This document shows positions 18,187 through 27,616 of a stretch of DNA of 64,000 nt, piece after piece. Source of the DNA: Candidatus Enterococcus huntleyi (GTDB lineage: Bacteria > Bacillota > Bacilli > Lactobacillales > Enterococcaceae). A program made the position numbers and the translations under genes. Under the pieces are notes generated by a model that was not told the DNA's origin, did no database searches, and saw only the letters and a list, made by a program, of their open reading frames with translations. Location of the stretch: contig NZ_MAEJ01000001.1 in NCBI RefSeq assembly GCF_009933175.1, positions 20,236 to 84,235 of the forward strand, read 5' to 3'. Position 1 is the first letter of the stretch; each line of letters starts with the position of its first letter.

Positions 18187-19134
18187 GTGGAAGCAAAAAA
18201 TAATAAACCAACCACAGCAAGCCGTTTATCAAAATGGTGGCAAACATTTGGACGGCAGTGGCAACTGCAAACGATGGCAATTCCAGGAGTCGTCTATATG
18301 ATTATCTTTAGTTTTATTCCTATTTATGGATTAGTCATTGCGTTCAAAAACTATACAGTTATTGACACGATAGAGAGTGCGCAGTGGGTTGGGTTTGAAA
18401 ACTTCAAGATTATTATGGAAGATAAATATTTCTGGGAATCGGTAATTAATACTCTCGGAATTAGTGGTCTAAAATTAGCGTTTGGCTTTGTTTTACCAAT
18501 TATTATTGCTGTGATGATTTATGAATTGCGAGATAGTGTCTTTAAACGAGTGGTTCAAACAATTTCTTATCTGCCTCATTTTCTGTCATGGATTATCCTT
18601 GGCGGTATGATCATTACTTGGTTCTCATCCAATGGTATGATCAATGAGCTGTTGAACTTTATCGGCATTCAGACTAAGCAAAATCATATGCTAGATGTCG
18701 GCAAATATTGGTGGATCGCTTCTTTATCTGATGTCTGGAAAGAAGCGGGTTGGGGAACAATCTTGTATCTAGCAACGATGTCTAAGATTGATCCAACTTA
18801 TTATGAAGCAGCCAAAATGGATGGTGCGAGTAGACTTCGTCAGATTTGGAGCATTACGATTCCGATGATTCGAAACATCATTTCGTTGAATTTGATTTTA
18901 AGTGTCAGTGGCTTATTTAATTCAAATCTTGACCAAACCTTGGTCTTGATGAATTCTCAGAATCAACCTAAATCAGAAGTCATTAATTCTTATGTGTACC
19001 GTGTCGGTCTGATGCAGGGAGACTTCTCTTATGCAACAGCAGTTGGTTTGGGTATTTCGATTATTTCAGTCATCTTACTTGTATTAACTAATATTATAAC
19101 TAAAAAACTGAATGACAATCAGTCAGTGCTGTAA
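18187..19134 (+). CDS. Sugar ABC transporter permease (LplB-type)
   Basis: A 315-residue binding-protein-dependent permease with six hydrophobic segments. An early PIYGLVIAFKNY block is characteristic of LplB/YtcP-group CUT1 permeases. The EAA loop reads YYEAAKMDGASRLRQIW, which docks to the ATPase. Translation starts at GTG 18187 behind GAGGAGG. It is followed 11 bp later by the second permease. The operon has no ATP-binding gene, so a shared MsmK-type ATPase encoded elsewhere is probably used. Confidence 0.9.
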   Translation: MEAKNNKPTTASRLSKWWQTFGRQWQLQTMAIPGVVYMIIFSFIPIYGLVIAFKNYTVIDTIESAQWVGFENFKIIMEDKYFWESVINTLGISGLKLAFGFVLPIIIAVMIYELRDSVFKRVVQTISYLPHFLSWIILGGMIITWFSSNGMINELLNFIGIQTKQNHMLDVGKYWWIASLSDVWKEAGWGTILYLATMSKIDPTYYEAAKMDGASRLRQIWSITIPMIRNIISLNLILSVSGLFNSNLDQTLVLMNSQNQPKSEVINSYVYRVGLMQGDFSYATAVGLGISIISVILLVLTNIITKKLNDNQSVL

Positions 19135-19145
19135 GGAGGGAAAAC

Positions 19146-20060
19146 ATGAAAAAACGGAGTTTATCATTAGCAAAACCGAAGAGTAATGTTGTGCAGGATA
19201 AAGATAGCAAACTCTTTAACTTAGTGAATGTATTATTATTGTTAGCTTTTACGATCGTGATTATCGTACCGGTGTGGAATATCGTAGCTTCCTCATTTGC
19301 CTCAAGTGATGCACTGGCAAAAGGCGATTTTGTCTTCTGGCCTTCAGAGATAGCGACAGATAACTATCGCAAAGTTTTAGGCGATTCAACGATGTGGCAA
19401 GCATTAATCATTTCTATCGGCAAAACAGTCCTCGGCGTGTTAGCCCATACCGCTTTTTGTGCGATTATGGCGTATGCCTTATCTAAACGTAATTTAAAGG
19501 GACGTAATTTATATGCGACGATGGGAATTATCACCATGTTTTTCTCAGGCGGGATGATTCCAACTTATCTATTGATAAAATCGTTAAATTTACTGAATAC
19601 TTTTTGGGTGTATATCATTCCTGCTTTGTTGAGCTACTATGATGTCATTATTTTGATGAATTTCTTTAGAGATGTGCCAACTTCTTTAGAGGAGTCAGCC
19701 AAAATTGATGGAGCCAGTGACTGGAGTGTATTCTTGAAGATTTTTGTACCATTATCTAAACCAGCTTTAGCCACGATTGCCTTATTTCATGGCGTCTGGC
19801 AATGGAATGATTTTATGACAACGAAATTATATGTTACAGATAAAGCTCTCTATCCTTTACAAATGAAGCTGTATGAAATCATCACGCAGTCTCAAGCAGC
19901 TTCGCAGCAAGGGTTAAATGCAGCAGTCGAAATTAGCACTACTTCAAAAGGGGTACAACTGGCAACAATCGTCGTTACGACGGTGCCAATTTTAATAATT
20001 TATCCACTGTTACAACGGCATTTTATCTCAGGCATGATGCTTGGGGCAGTAAAAGAATAG
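19146..20060 (+). CDS. Sugar ABC transporter permease (LplC/YtcP-type)
   Basis: A 304-residue second permease of the importer. A membrane segment at about 30-50 precedes SSFASSDALAKGDFVFWP, and the EAA loop reads LEESAKIDGASDWSVFLKI. The carboxy end RHFISGMMLGAVKE is the conserved tail of the YtcP group. AAGGAGGG precedes the ATG. It pairs with the upstream permease to form the membrane channel for an oligosaccharide. Confidence 0.9.
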   Translation: MKKRSLSLAKPKSNVVQDKDSKLFNLVNVLLLLAFTIVIIVPVWNIVASSFASSDALAKGDFVFWPSEIATDNYRKVLGDSTMWQALIISIGKTVLGVLAHTAFCAIMAYALSKRNLKGRNLYATMGIITMFFSGGMIPTYLLIKSLNLLNTFWVYIIPALLSYYDVIILMNFFRDVPTSLEESAKIDGASDWSVFLKIFVPLSKPALATIALFHGVWQWNDFMTTKLYVTDKALYPLQMKLYEIITQSQAASQQGLNAAVEISTTSKGVQLATIVVTTVPILIIYPLLQRHFISGMMLGAVKE

Positions 20061-20072
20061 GAGGAGATAGAA

Positions 20073-21713
20073 ATGTTTAAACTATCAAGAAAAAAATTAG
20101 TGGGTGTAGTTACGTTAGCGAGTGTCATGTTGTTGGGAGCTTGTGGGAATAGTAAATCTGATGAAAGCAAAGATAAAGAGGTTAGTTTACCTTCGATTGA
20201 AGACCGATACACACCAGATAAAGCGACACCAGCCTGGCAATTAGATACTAAAAAAGAATCGACTAAAATTAAATGGTATGTGAATGCCGATTGGTGGAAT
20301 ACTGAATTTGGTAAAGATATGGTGACAAAAAAAGTCAAAGAAGATTTGAATATTGATATCGAGTTTATCACAGGCGACGATACGAAGCTAAACACCTATT
20401 TTGCGGGTGGCGACATGCCAGACATCGTGACAATTTTTGATTCTAACTCACAAGTGGCACGTAAAGCAGATTCATGGGCGTTGCCTCTACAAGATTTAGC
20501 AGAAAAGTATGATCCTTATTTCACTGAAGTAGCTCGTGAAGAAACATTAAACTGGTACAAATTAGGTGATGATAAGTCATATGGCTATCCTGATTATTCA
20601 AATACACAAGCTGATTTTGATAGTGGCGATATTTTTGCCAGAGATGCCTTCATTATTAGAAAAGATGTCTATGAAGCAATCGGTAAACCTGATTTTACAA
20701 CGCCAGAAGGGTTTATTGCAGGCATGAACAAAATTAAAGAAAAATATCCTGATTTAATTCCATTTGGCTTTAATGATTTTGCTAAAGATGGCTCTGCAAA
20801 TGGGTCAATGGATGGGGTTATCCAAGATATGTTGGGTGTCCCTTATACAAAAGATGGTAAATATTATGACCGTAACTTGGATGAAGATTACATTAATTGG
20901 GTAAAAGCTTTCCGTCAAGTACATGAAGAAGGCAATATTTCTGATGATACATTTACAGATGATGGCGATAAATTTAAAGAAAAATTGCAAACTGGTAAAT
21001 ATGCGACAGTCATGATTGGTTCATTTGTAAACCAAGGAATTCCATTACAAACATTTAAAGCTAGTAACCCTGACGCGGAATATATTGCAGTTGATGGGAT
21101 TCAAAGCACAGTTGGCAATGAACCTACTTTAACACAAGCAGGTATTTCAGGTTGGATGATTAACTACATTGGGAAAAATTGTGCGGATCCTGCAAAAGCG
21201 ATTCAATTGTTCACGTATTTACTGAGTGATGAAGGTGAAATGTTAACAAACTTTGGGATTGAAGGAGAAACATATACTGTTAGTGACGATAACAAGGTAC
21301 AATGGACAGATGAAGCGAGAAAAATTCAACAAGAAGATCCAGAAAAATGGCAATTAGAATATCGTATGGGTGAATTCATTCAATTTGGACATGACCGTTT
21401 CAAAGCAATGAATGACTCTTCTTATGTGGATGCAGTGAAACAAATGCAAGAATGGGGCGATGGTAAATTAACGTCTCAATTCCCAACTGAAAATATTGGT
21501 CCGGATGCTGGAACTCAAGAAGCGCGTGCCTTGAGCGCAATTCAAACGAACTGGGGCACAACTCTTGTCGGCATGCTTAGAGCCAAAGATGAGAAAGAAT
21601 TAGACAGTCTATTAGAAGGATATAAATCTTTCCAAAAAGACAACAAAATTGAAGAAATCAATAAGGTTCGGAATGAAAAAATCGAAGAAAATAAGAAAAA
21701 GCTTGGCATGTAA
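20073..21713 (+). CDS. Extracellular sugar-binding lipoprotein (LplA/YtcQ-type)
   Basis: A 546-residue solute-binding lipoprotein. The signal peptide ends in the lipobox LLGAC with the lipidated cysteine at residue 24, then a charged linker and a large family-1-type binding domain. Aromatic-rich segments such as NADWWNTEF and TWALPLQDL-like stretches could stack on sugar rings. The length is in the range of LplA-type proteins. It delivers substrate to the two permeases encoded just upstream. The ligand is inferred to be a beta-linked gluco-oligosaccharide only from the neighbouring glycosidases. Confidence 0.9.
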   Translation: MFKLSRKKLVGVVTLASVMLLGACGNSKSDESKDKEVSLPSIEDRYTPDKATPAWQLDTKKESTKIKWYVNADWWNTEFGKDMVTKKVKEDLNIDIEFITGDDTKLNTYFAGGDMPDIVTIFDSNSQVARKADSWALPLQDLAEKYDPYFTEVAREETLNWYKLGDDKSYGYPDYSNTQADFDSGDIFARDAFIIRKDVYEAIGKPDFTTPEGFIAGMNKIKEKYPDLIPFGFNDFAKDGSANGSMDGVIQDMLGVPYTKDGKYYDRNLDEDYINWVKAFRQVHEEGNISDDTFTDDGDKFKEKLQTGKYATVMIGSFVNQGIPLQTFKASNPDAEYIAVDGIQSTVGNEPTLTQAGISGWMINYIGKNCADPAKAIQLFTYLLSDEGEMLTNFGIEGETYTVSDDNKVQWTDEARKIQQEDPEKWQLEYRMGEFIQFGHDRFKAMNDSSYVDAVKQMQEWGDGKLTSQFPTENIGPDAGTQEARALSAIQTNWGTTLVGMLRAKDEKELDSLLEGYKSFQKDNKIEEINKVRNEKIEENKKKLGM

Positions 21714-21830
21714 GATAGTGGATTAGATAGATAATCTTGTTTCTTGACGAAGAAGAGTAGTGAAAATAATCAGTGAGAGTAATCGATTTTAGAAGGAAGT
21801 ATCTGATTGAGAGAAGACGGAGGTAGGAGT

Positions 21831-22457
21831 ATGTCAAAATTATTTAGTACAGAAGGGAAAATTTATAGTGGAATGGAACGGATTTACCAAATTTTACTTT
21901 TGAATATTATTTTTGTCATCTCTTGCCTACCACTGATTACGATTGGAGCGGCATTAGCAAGTGCTTATGGGACAGCCTATAAGATGACAACACATAGTGA
22001 AGGCGTGTTATATAAGGAATATCTACACCAATTTAAAATGAATGTTGTGCCAGCGACCAAAGCTTGGCTAGGTATCGTAGCATTGATTGCGGCAGGTTTT
22101 TGGCTATTTCCTTATTTGCAAGGATACATGGTGGGAAATAAAATTGCTTATTATGTAGTGATGGTATTGGTGACACTTGTCGTGCTGATGAGTCTGTACG
22201 TCTTTCCTTTAATTGCTCGATTCCAAAATACCTTATCGGGCACGGTGGTCAATGCAATGATTCTGTCATTGAAGCATCTCCCGTTGAGTATTATTATCTT
22301 TTTTATTACAATCATTGGAACAATTATCGTGCCCCTCTATTTACCTAAATTATTATTTGTTTGGTTATTTATGGGTGTTGGCACAGTTATCTATAGCAAT
22401 TCGACTATTTTTATGAAAATATTCAATCGTTATGAAATAGTTGAGGAAGGGATTTGA
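21831..22457 (+). CDS. YesL-family (DUF624) membrane protein
   Basis: A 208-residue membrane protein with a conserved amino-terminal block (KIYSGMERIYQILLLNIIFVISCLPLI) and about five hydrophobic segments. DUF624/YesL proteins recur in operons with LplABC-type importers, but their function is unknown. I start at ATG 21831 behind GGAGGTAGGAG; an upstream TTG frame lacks support. It overlaps no gene and ends 4 bp before the ROK kinase start. Confidence 0.85.
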   Translation: MSKLFSTEGKIYSGMERIYQILLLNIIFVISCLPLITIGAALASAYGTAYKMTTHSEGVLYKEYLHQFKMNVVPATKAWLGIVALIAAGFWLFPYLQGYMVGNKIAYYVVMVLVTLVVLMSLYVFPLIARFQNTLSGTVVNAMILSLKHLPLSIIIFFITIIGTIIVPLYLPKLLFVWLFMGVGTVIYSNSTIFMKIFNRYEIVEEGI

Positions 22458-22461
22458 AGGT

Positions 22462-23394
22462 ATGTACGTTGGATTTGATATTGGTGGAACAAGTGTGAAG
22501 TATGGCGTGTTGGATGAAAATGGCGTGGTGTTAGAGAAAGCGGCGATTCCGACAAATTATGATTTGTCCGAGTTTATCAACGAGTTATGTGAAATAATCG
22601 AAAAAGCTGAAGCCTCATATTCGGAGATTAAAGGCATTGGGATTAGCGCGCCTGGGATTATTCAAAAAGATGGCTTTATGCTGACAGCTGGGGCAATTAA
22701 ACCTTTTTATGGCGCGAATATCAAGCGTGAATTAGAGGAGCGGACTGGGTTAGCGGTGAGTATCGAGAATGATGCGAATGCGGCGGCTATTGCTGAACGT
22801 TGGATTGGCAATGCTCAAGGTCTGGATAATTATTTGTGTATCGTGCTTGGTACGGGTATCGGTGGCGGAATTATTATTAATGGCCAAGTGTTTCGAGGAA
22901 GTCATGGGATGGCTGGCGAATTTGGCTGGAGTATGATTGATTCAATTCCGACTACTGGTGATATCGAAGAGGTTTCGTTGAATAGACGGGCAGCGACGGT
23001 TAGTGGTCTATGCTATCAATACAATCTAGCGCAGAAAAGAAAGAATCCTGAGGCTGAAGAGATTTTTGATGCCAAAGAAATCCTGTGCAGAGAGGCGGCT
23101 GGCGAAGTTCTGGCGACAGAGATATTGGCACGTTACTTCACGGACTTATCTGTAGGTTTGTTAAATTTGATTAGTTGCTTTGATCCAGAAGTTATTTTAA
23201 TCGGTGGCGGTATTAGTTCAAATGAACAATTCAATGAACGATTGCAACAGCGGTTGTCAGAGCTGATTGAGAGACATGAATCGATTAATTATCTGAAAGA
23301 AAAAACGATTGCTCCTGTCAAACCTGCGAAATTACAAAATGATGCGGGAATGATTGGTGCCGTGTATCAAATTCATCAACAGCTTACACAATAG
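22462..23394 (+). CDS. ROK-family sugar kinase, BglK-like
   Basis: A 310-residue ROK kinase. The ATP-binding DIGGTSVKYGV is near residues 5-15, the catalytic segment IENDANAAAIAERW near 108-121, and the second phosphate loop LGTGIGGGIIING follows. The cysteine-rich zinc motif of many ROK proteins is missing: the region reads HGMAGEFGWSMID and continues without CxCG. That matches beta-glucoside kinases (BglK), which phosphorylate cellobiose-type sugars at O6 of the non-reducing glucose. Combined with the 6-phospho-beta-glucosidase, this suggests import, ATP-dependent phosphorylation, then hydrolysis. ATG 22462 is preferred over the TTG at 22441. A plain glucokinase role remains possible. Confidence 0.83.
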   Translation: MYVGFDIGGTSVKYGVLDENGVVLEKAAIPTNYDLSEFINELCEIIEKAEASYSEIKGIGISAPGIIQKDGFMLTAGAIKPFYGANIKRELEERTGLAVSIENDANAAAIAERWIGNAQGLDNYLCIVLGTGIGGGIIINGQVFRGSHGMAGEFGWSMIDSIPTTGDIEEVSLNRRAATVSGLCYQYNLAQKRKNPEAEEIFDAKEILCREAAGEVLATEILARYFTDLSVGLLNLISCFDPEVILIGGGISSNEQFNERLQQRLSELIERHESINYLKEKTIAPVKPAKLQNDAGMIGAVYQIHQQLTQ

Positions 23395-23484
23395 GAGAAG
23401 CAGTTTGTGCGGCGAGAAGCAAGTTGCAAGAAGAGTTATTTCTTGTGTTATGTAACAGAGTGATAAATAAATGATACAGCATCC

Positions 23485-23512
23485 AAAAAAATCCATGTAA
23501 ATGGATTTTTTT
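23485..23512 (+). terminator. Terminator of the lacI-ABC-ROK operon
   Basis: AAAAAATCCAT pairs with ATGGATTTTTT around a GTAA loop. It lies about 90 bp past the ROK kinase. The remaining bases to 23668 hold no gene. Confidence 0.85.
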
Positions 23513-23668
23513 GTTTTTCATGAAGAAGTAGCATTTTAATATTTGTTCTTTTATTCACAAAGAAAAAACACTGAAAATAGCGAAATGGATTGAAATTTTT
23601 AAGAATATTGGGTAGAATTAAACAGGTATAAAAATTGTTATATTTTTGCTTTGGAATGAGGGTGAAGA

Positions 23669-24676
23669 GTGTTGCCTGAAAAAATTGAACAAGTCTTTAC
23701 TTTGAATGTGGAAGCTATCCAATTGCTTCAAAATGCGCTGGATACTTCTTTTTTGGATGCGTATATTGAAAACGCTGAGAATTTGATTGATAATTATCAA
23801 GTGCGTGTGATTGATGGGCACCCAGATGCCAAGACAGCACAACGATTGACAGAGATTTATCAACAAATGAAAGAAAACCAATTGGCACCTGAAGAATGGC
23901 GTAAGCTTAGCCAACTTTTGTTGTTAAAGGGGAGCAAAGAAGAACATTTGCAACCTAATCATCAACTAACACCAGATACGATTGGCTACCTGTTTGTTTA
24001 TTTGATTGAACAATTATTTCCAAATAAAAAACAGCCACTGACAATACTGGATGTTGCTTCTGGTATGGGGAATTTGCTTTTGACGAGTCTTTTGAATCTG
24101 CAAATTGCTACGTATCAAGCGGCCGGAATTGGCGTTGATATTGATGATACACTGTTGTCGATTGCAGCTTCAACTAGTGAACTGACTGAAGCAGATGTCC
24201 AATTTTTCCATCAAGATGGTTTACAAGATCTATTGATTGAACCGGTGGATGTCGCAATGAGTGATTTACCGATTGGGTATTATCCAAATAATCAAAAAGC
24301 AGCTGATTTTCTGACAAAAGCAGAAGAAGGCCATAGTTATGCACATCATCTTTTGATGGAGCAAGCGATGAAGTATGTCAAAGAAGCTGGCTTTGGGCTC
24401 TTTTTAGTCCCAAGCAATTTTTTGGAAACCGATCAAAGTGACTATCTTAAAAAATGGCTCGTTAGTGAAGTCTATCTTCAAGGAGCTGTTCAACTACCAG
24501 ATGAGCTATTTAAAACGAAAGAGTCAAGTAAAAGTATTTTGATCCTTCAGAAGAAGGGACACACGGCGAAACAAGTCGATGAAGTGTTAGTAGCAAAGAT
24601 TGCTTCTATTAAAAATACGGATACGATTATGGAATTCTTTAAGCAATTTGAAAACTGGAAAAACAAAAATTTCTAA
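23669..24676 (+). CDS. YtxK-type class I SAM-dependent methyltransferase
   Basis: A 335-residue protein of the YtxK family, related to adenine-specific DNA methyltransferases but not part of a restriction system. The SAM motif ILDVASGMGNLL and a modified catalytic motif SDLPIGYYP (in place of NPPY) are visible. GAGGGTG precedes the GTG at 23669; the TTG at 23672 is an equally good start. It is 21 bp upstream of ackA, as in most Lactobacillales, where the pair usually follows comG directly. Here the beta-glucoside island separates them. Its target is unknown. Confidence 0.85.
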   Translation: MLPEKIEQVFTLNVEAIQLLQNALDTSFLDAYIENAENLIDNYQVRVIDGHPDAKTAQRLTEIYQQMKENQLAPEEWRKLSQLLLLKGSKEEHLQPNHQLTPDTIGYLFVYLIEQLFPNKKQPLTILDVASGMGNLLLTSLLNLQIATYQAAGIGVDIDDTLLSIAASTSELTEADVQFFHQDGLQDLLIEPVDVAMSDLPIGYYPNNQKAADFLTKAEEGHSYAHHLLMEQAMKYVKEAGFGLFLVPSNFLETDQSDYLKKWLVSEVYLQGAVQLPDELFKTKESSKSILILQKKGHTAKQVDEVLVAKIASIKNTDTIMEFFKQFENWKNKNF

Positions 24677-24697
24677 TTATAAAAAAGGGAGAGTATT

Positions 24698-25885
24698 ATG
24701 TCTAAAACAATCGCAATCAATGCAGGAAGCTCAAGTTTAAAATGGCAATTATATCAAATGCCAGCGGAAGAAGTTATCGCTAAAGGAATCGTTGAACGAA
24801 TTGGCTTAAATGATTCTATTTTTACAATTAAATATGGAGATGATCAAAAATTCGAACAAATTATTGACATCAACGACCATGAAGTAGCTGTAAAAATGTT
24901 ATTAGACCAATTAATCGACTTAAAAATTCTAGCATCTTACGATGAAATCACTGGTGTTGGCCATCGTGTGGTTGCTGGGGGCGAATACTTCAAAGATTCA
25001 ACAGTTATTGAAGGCGATGTCTTAGAAAAAATTGAAGAGTTAGCTGATTTAGCACCATTACACAATCCAGCGAATGCAATGGGAATCAGAGCATTTAAGA
25101 AAATTTTACCTGACATCATCAGCGTAGCAGTCTTTGATACAGCTTTCCATACAACAATGCCAAAACATAATTTCTTATATAGCATCCCAACTGAATATTA
25201 TGAAAAATTCTCAGCACGTAAATACGGCGCGCATGGTACGAGCCATCAATACGTTTCACAACGTGCAGCTGAATTATTGGGTCGTCCAATCGAAGAATTG
25301 AAAATCATTACTTGTCATTTAGGAAATGGCGCGTCAATCACAGCAGTTGATGGCGGTAAATCAGTTGATACATCAATGGGCTTCACACCTTTAGCAGGTG
25401 TAACGATGGGCACACGTTCTGGTGATATCGATCCATCATTATTGCCTTACCTAATGAACAAACTTGGTTTAACTGATGTTCAAGAAATGATCAATATTTT
25501 AAATAAACAATCTGGGTTACTAGGATTGACTGGCCTATCAAGTGATATGCGTGATCTTGAAGCAAACTTAGATAAACCTGAAGTTCAAACAGCGTATGAT
25601 GTCTTTACTGACCGTATCCGTAAATATATCGGTAGCTATGTGACTGTTATGAACGGTGTTGATGCAATCGTCTTTACAGCTGGTATCGGTGAAAATGATG
25701 CACACGTACGTAGCGAAGTTATCAACAATATGTCTTGGTTCGGTTGTGAAATCGATCCTGAGAAAAATAACCAACGTGGTCAAGAAGTTGAAATTTCAAC
25801 TGATGACTCAAAAGTAAAAGTATTATTAATTCCAACAGATGAAGAATTAGTCATTGCTCGTGACGTAGAACGTTTACGTAAATAA
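24698..25885 (+). CDS. ackA: Acetate kinase
   Basis: A 395-residue acetate kinase that converts acetyl phosphate and ADP to acetate and ATP in overflow metabolism. The amino-terminal [13 protein letters not shown] signature, the second signature [13 protein letters not shown], the phosphate loop HLGNGAS and the [12 protein letters not shown] block are all intact. Length is standard. AAAAGGGAGAG precedes the ATG. It is co-transcribed with the methyltransferase gene and ends at a clear terminator. Confidence 0.97.
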   Translation: MSKTIAINAGSSSLKWQLYQMPAEEVIAKGIVERIGLNDSIFTIKYGDDQKFEQIIDINDHEVAVKMLLDQLIDLKILASYDEITGVGHRVVAGGEYFKDSTVIEGDVLEKIEELADLAPLHNPANAMGIRAFKKILPDIISVAVFDTAFHTTMPKHNFLYSIPTEYYEKFSARKYGAHGTSHQYVSQRAAELLGRPIEELKIITCHLGNGASITAVDGGKSVDTSMGFTPLAGVTMGTRSGDIDPSLLPYLMNKLGLTDVQEMINILNKQSGLLGLTGLSSDMRDLEANLDKPEVQTAYDVFTDRIRKYIGSYVTVMNGVDAIVFTAGIGENDAHVRSEVINNMSWFGCEIDPEKNNQRGQEVEISTDDSKVKVLLIPTDEELVIARDVERLRK

Positions 25886-25904
25886 GCAAATAATAAGTAA
25901 TTGT

Positions 25905-25937
25905 AAAAAGATGGTTCTCTTAGGAGCCATCTTTTTT
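25905..25937 (+). terminator. ackA terminator
   Basis: AAAAAGATGGTTCT pairs with GGAGCCATCTTTTTT across a CTTA loop and ends in six T. Confidence 0.9.
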
Positions 25938-26067
25938 CCTACATAATCTGGAAAAATCTGAGCGATAAATGGGAAATAGTGAGAATTATTGTCATAATTT
26001 TTCGGGTAAATTAATTACAACCAATCTGTGTCAATAAACAAGATAAAGAAGTAAGAAGGAGGCCACT

Positions 26068-26535
26068 ATGCAAGATTTGACGATCCAGTTGGACCAAGGA
26101 ATGCTGAATATCCGGGCCTGTGCCATAATAAAATGCCAGGATAGTTATTTATTTCATCGAGGGGCAAAGGATAATTATTGGACGTTTGTTGGTGGACGAG
26201 TCCAATTTGGCGAAGATAGCTGGAGTGCGTTGAAAAGGGAATTACAAGAAGAATTGACTTATCAGGTGACAGGCTCAGAATCACTGGCTTTTATAGTGGA
26301 ACAGTTTTTTAGCTACAAAAAACAGCTTTGTCATGAGTTTAATTATGGCTACTTCATCGAAGTGCCTACAGAGGAAATACTTCAGCCAATCCGACAGGCG
26401 GATGGAGAAATACTGGTTTTCGAATGGAAGACAGCCGAAGAGATTCAGGGAGTAACGGTGTACCCCGAGGTGGCAAAGGAAATGATTCAAAGGCAAGACT
26501 TTCAGTTCCAACATGTGATTCATAAACGAGTCTGA
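26068..26535 (+). CDS. Nudix hydrolase
   Basis: A 155-residue Nudix protein. The Nudix box runs from GGRVQFGEDSW to RELQEEL; the catalytic REXXEE residues are present, while the usual late glycine is replaced by threonine-tyrosine. An amino-terminal strand RACAIIKCQDSYLFHRG and the YWTFVGG entry are typical of the ADP-ribose/nucleotide-cleaving subgroup. The substrate is not predictable. AAGGAGG precedes the ATG. It stands alone between ackA and the GntR gene. Confidence 0.87.
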   Translation: MQDLTIQLDQGMLNIRACAIIKCQDSYLFHRGAKDNYWTFVGGRVQFGEDSWSALKRELQEELTYQVTGSESLAFIVEQFFSYKKQLCHEFNYGYFIEVPTEEILQPIRQADGEILVFEWKTAEEIQGVTVYPEVAKEMIQRQDFQFQHVIHKRV

Positions 26536-26552
26536 AAAGCAGAAAATAAAAT

Positions 26553-26611
26553 AATCAATCCGCAATTAACCTATCTTCCACGATTGGCTAGTTGTGGATT
26601 GATTTTTATTT
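26553..26611. terminator. Bidirectional terminator between the Nudix and gntR-type genes
   Basis: AATCAATCC (26553-26561) plus a CAA/TTG step pairs with GGATTGATT (26596-26604). TTTTTATTTT follows on plus, and T-rich sequence follows on minus. Confidence 0.7.
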
Positions 26612-26632
26612 TTATCCGAATGCACAAAGTTG

Positions 26633-27361
26633 TTAAAGATAATGTTTACTACTGGTGACTGACGTGGCAAGAACCGTGATGTCACCGCGGTCGTAGCGAT
26701 GTCTGGTTTGTGAATATTCAAAGGGTGTTCCGTTATCGAGATAGACGGTTTGCTCGACTTCCAGAATGGGATCGTCTGGCTGACAGTCTAAGTATTTGAT
26801 ATCGTATTTATCAGGTTTATCGGCTTTGATTCTGCGCGGTGAGGGGCCGAAGTGTAATTTTAATTCTTCATGAATATATTGATAAATGGAGCCATGGAGA
26901 ATTTCTTCAGTGATACCGGGAATCACGAGAACAGGCATGATGGTATATTCAAGCATCAATGGCACGTCGTCGAGCGTACGCAGACGGATAATATCATAAA
27001 TCGGATCGTTCTTATTTATTTTGAGTTTTTCTTGTTCTTTTTCATTTGGAAAACTCACGCTGAACGAGACAATCGTACTGGTTAATTTTCCCAAATGACC
27101 CAATCGTTTGGTCATGCCACCGTAAATGCTCGTATCAAAATCGTAGACAGATTCAGGTCCTTTAACAAAAGAACCAGAGCCTTGCTTTCCTTCAATCAAG
27201 CCTTCGAGGTAGAGTAAATTTAAGGCCTTTTGGACCGTTACACGACTGGTGGAAAATTGGCGCGCTAGCTCGGCTTGATTCGGTAAACGGCTACCTTTCG
27301 CATAGATACCATCAAAAATCTTTTTCCGGATGTCTTGTGCAATGAATTGATATAGAACCAT
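26633..27361 (-). CDS. GntR/HutC-family regulator
   Basis: A 242-residue regulator with an amino-terminal winged helix (ELARQFSTSRVTVQKALNLLYLEGLIEGKQGSGSF) and a UTRA effector domain of the HutC subfamily (IIRLRTLDDVPLMLEYTIMP, ILEVEQTVYLDNGTPFEYSQTRHR). It is divergent from the EIIC-GH1 operon and probably represses it until a phosphorylated beta-glucoside binds. Matching motifs are seen in the shared intergenic region. Confidence 0.9.
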   Translation of the reverse strand: MVLYQFIAQDIRKKIFDGIYAKGSRLPNQAELARQFSTSRVTVQKALNLLYLEGLIEGKQGSGSFVKGPESVYDFDTSIYGGMTKRLGHLGKLTSTIVSFSVSFPNEKEQEKLKINKNDPIYDIIRLRTLDDVPLMLEYTIMPVLVIPGITEEILHGSIYQYIHEELKLHFGPSPRRIKADKPDKYDIKYLDCQPDDPILEVEQTVYLDNGTPFEYSQTRHRYDRGDITVLATSVTSSKHYL

Positions 27362-27416
27362 TAGATGCCACTCCTTTTACTATTTTCTGCTTATTAAGCC
27401 AGTTGATAACTTGAGA

Positions 27417-27568
27417 GTTTACAACTTTTGCGAGATATGTTCGCTTTGGTTTACAAATCATCGAAGCTATATTAAATTGAAGTTGTAATCGATTACAGAG
27501 GGTTTAAGTGTCGAATAAAAGCATTAAATAGGAATCACTTTTACTCAAAGTTGTAAGCTAATTATAAC
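27417..27568 (+). promoter_or_regulatory. PTS-GH1 promoter with candidate GntR operators
   Basis: TTTACT (27540-27545) and TATAAC (27563-27568) are 17 bp apart. The motif AAAGTTGTAAGC lies in the spacer (27548-27559), and its inverted copy is at 27417-27428. Two AGTTGATAASTTG copies also flank the interval. These repeats are the likely GntR sites. Confidence 0.65.
27484..27497 (+). promoter_or_regulatory. cre site (CcpA)
   Basis: TGTAATCGATTACA fits the catabolite-response element consensus TGWAANCGNTNWCA at every position and is a perfect palindrome. It lies between the regulator and the PTS operon promoter, so glucose repression of the operon is expected. Confidence 0.8.
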
Positions 27569-27616
27569 ATAGTTGATAAGTTGCGAGGGCTTGTTTTTTC
27601 AAGGAGGAAGAGTAGA

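Noticed and set aside
27484..27497. GntR operator instead of cre
   Set aside because: The 14-mer fits the cre consensus fully, while a different motif (AAAGTTGTAAGC) recurs as the better GntR candidate; a dual role is not excluded.
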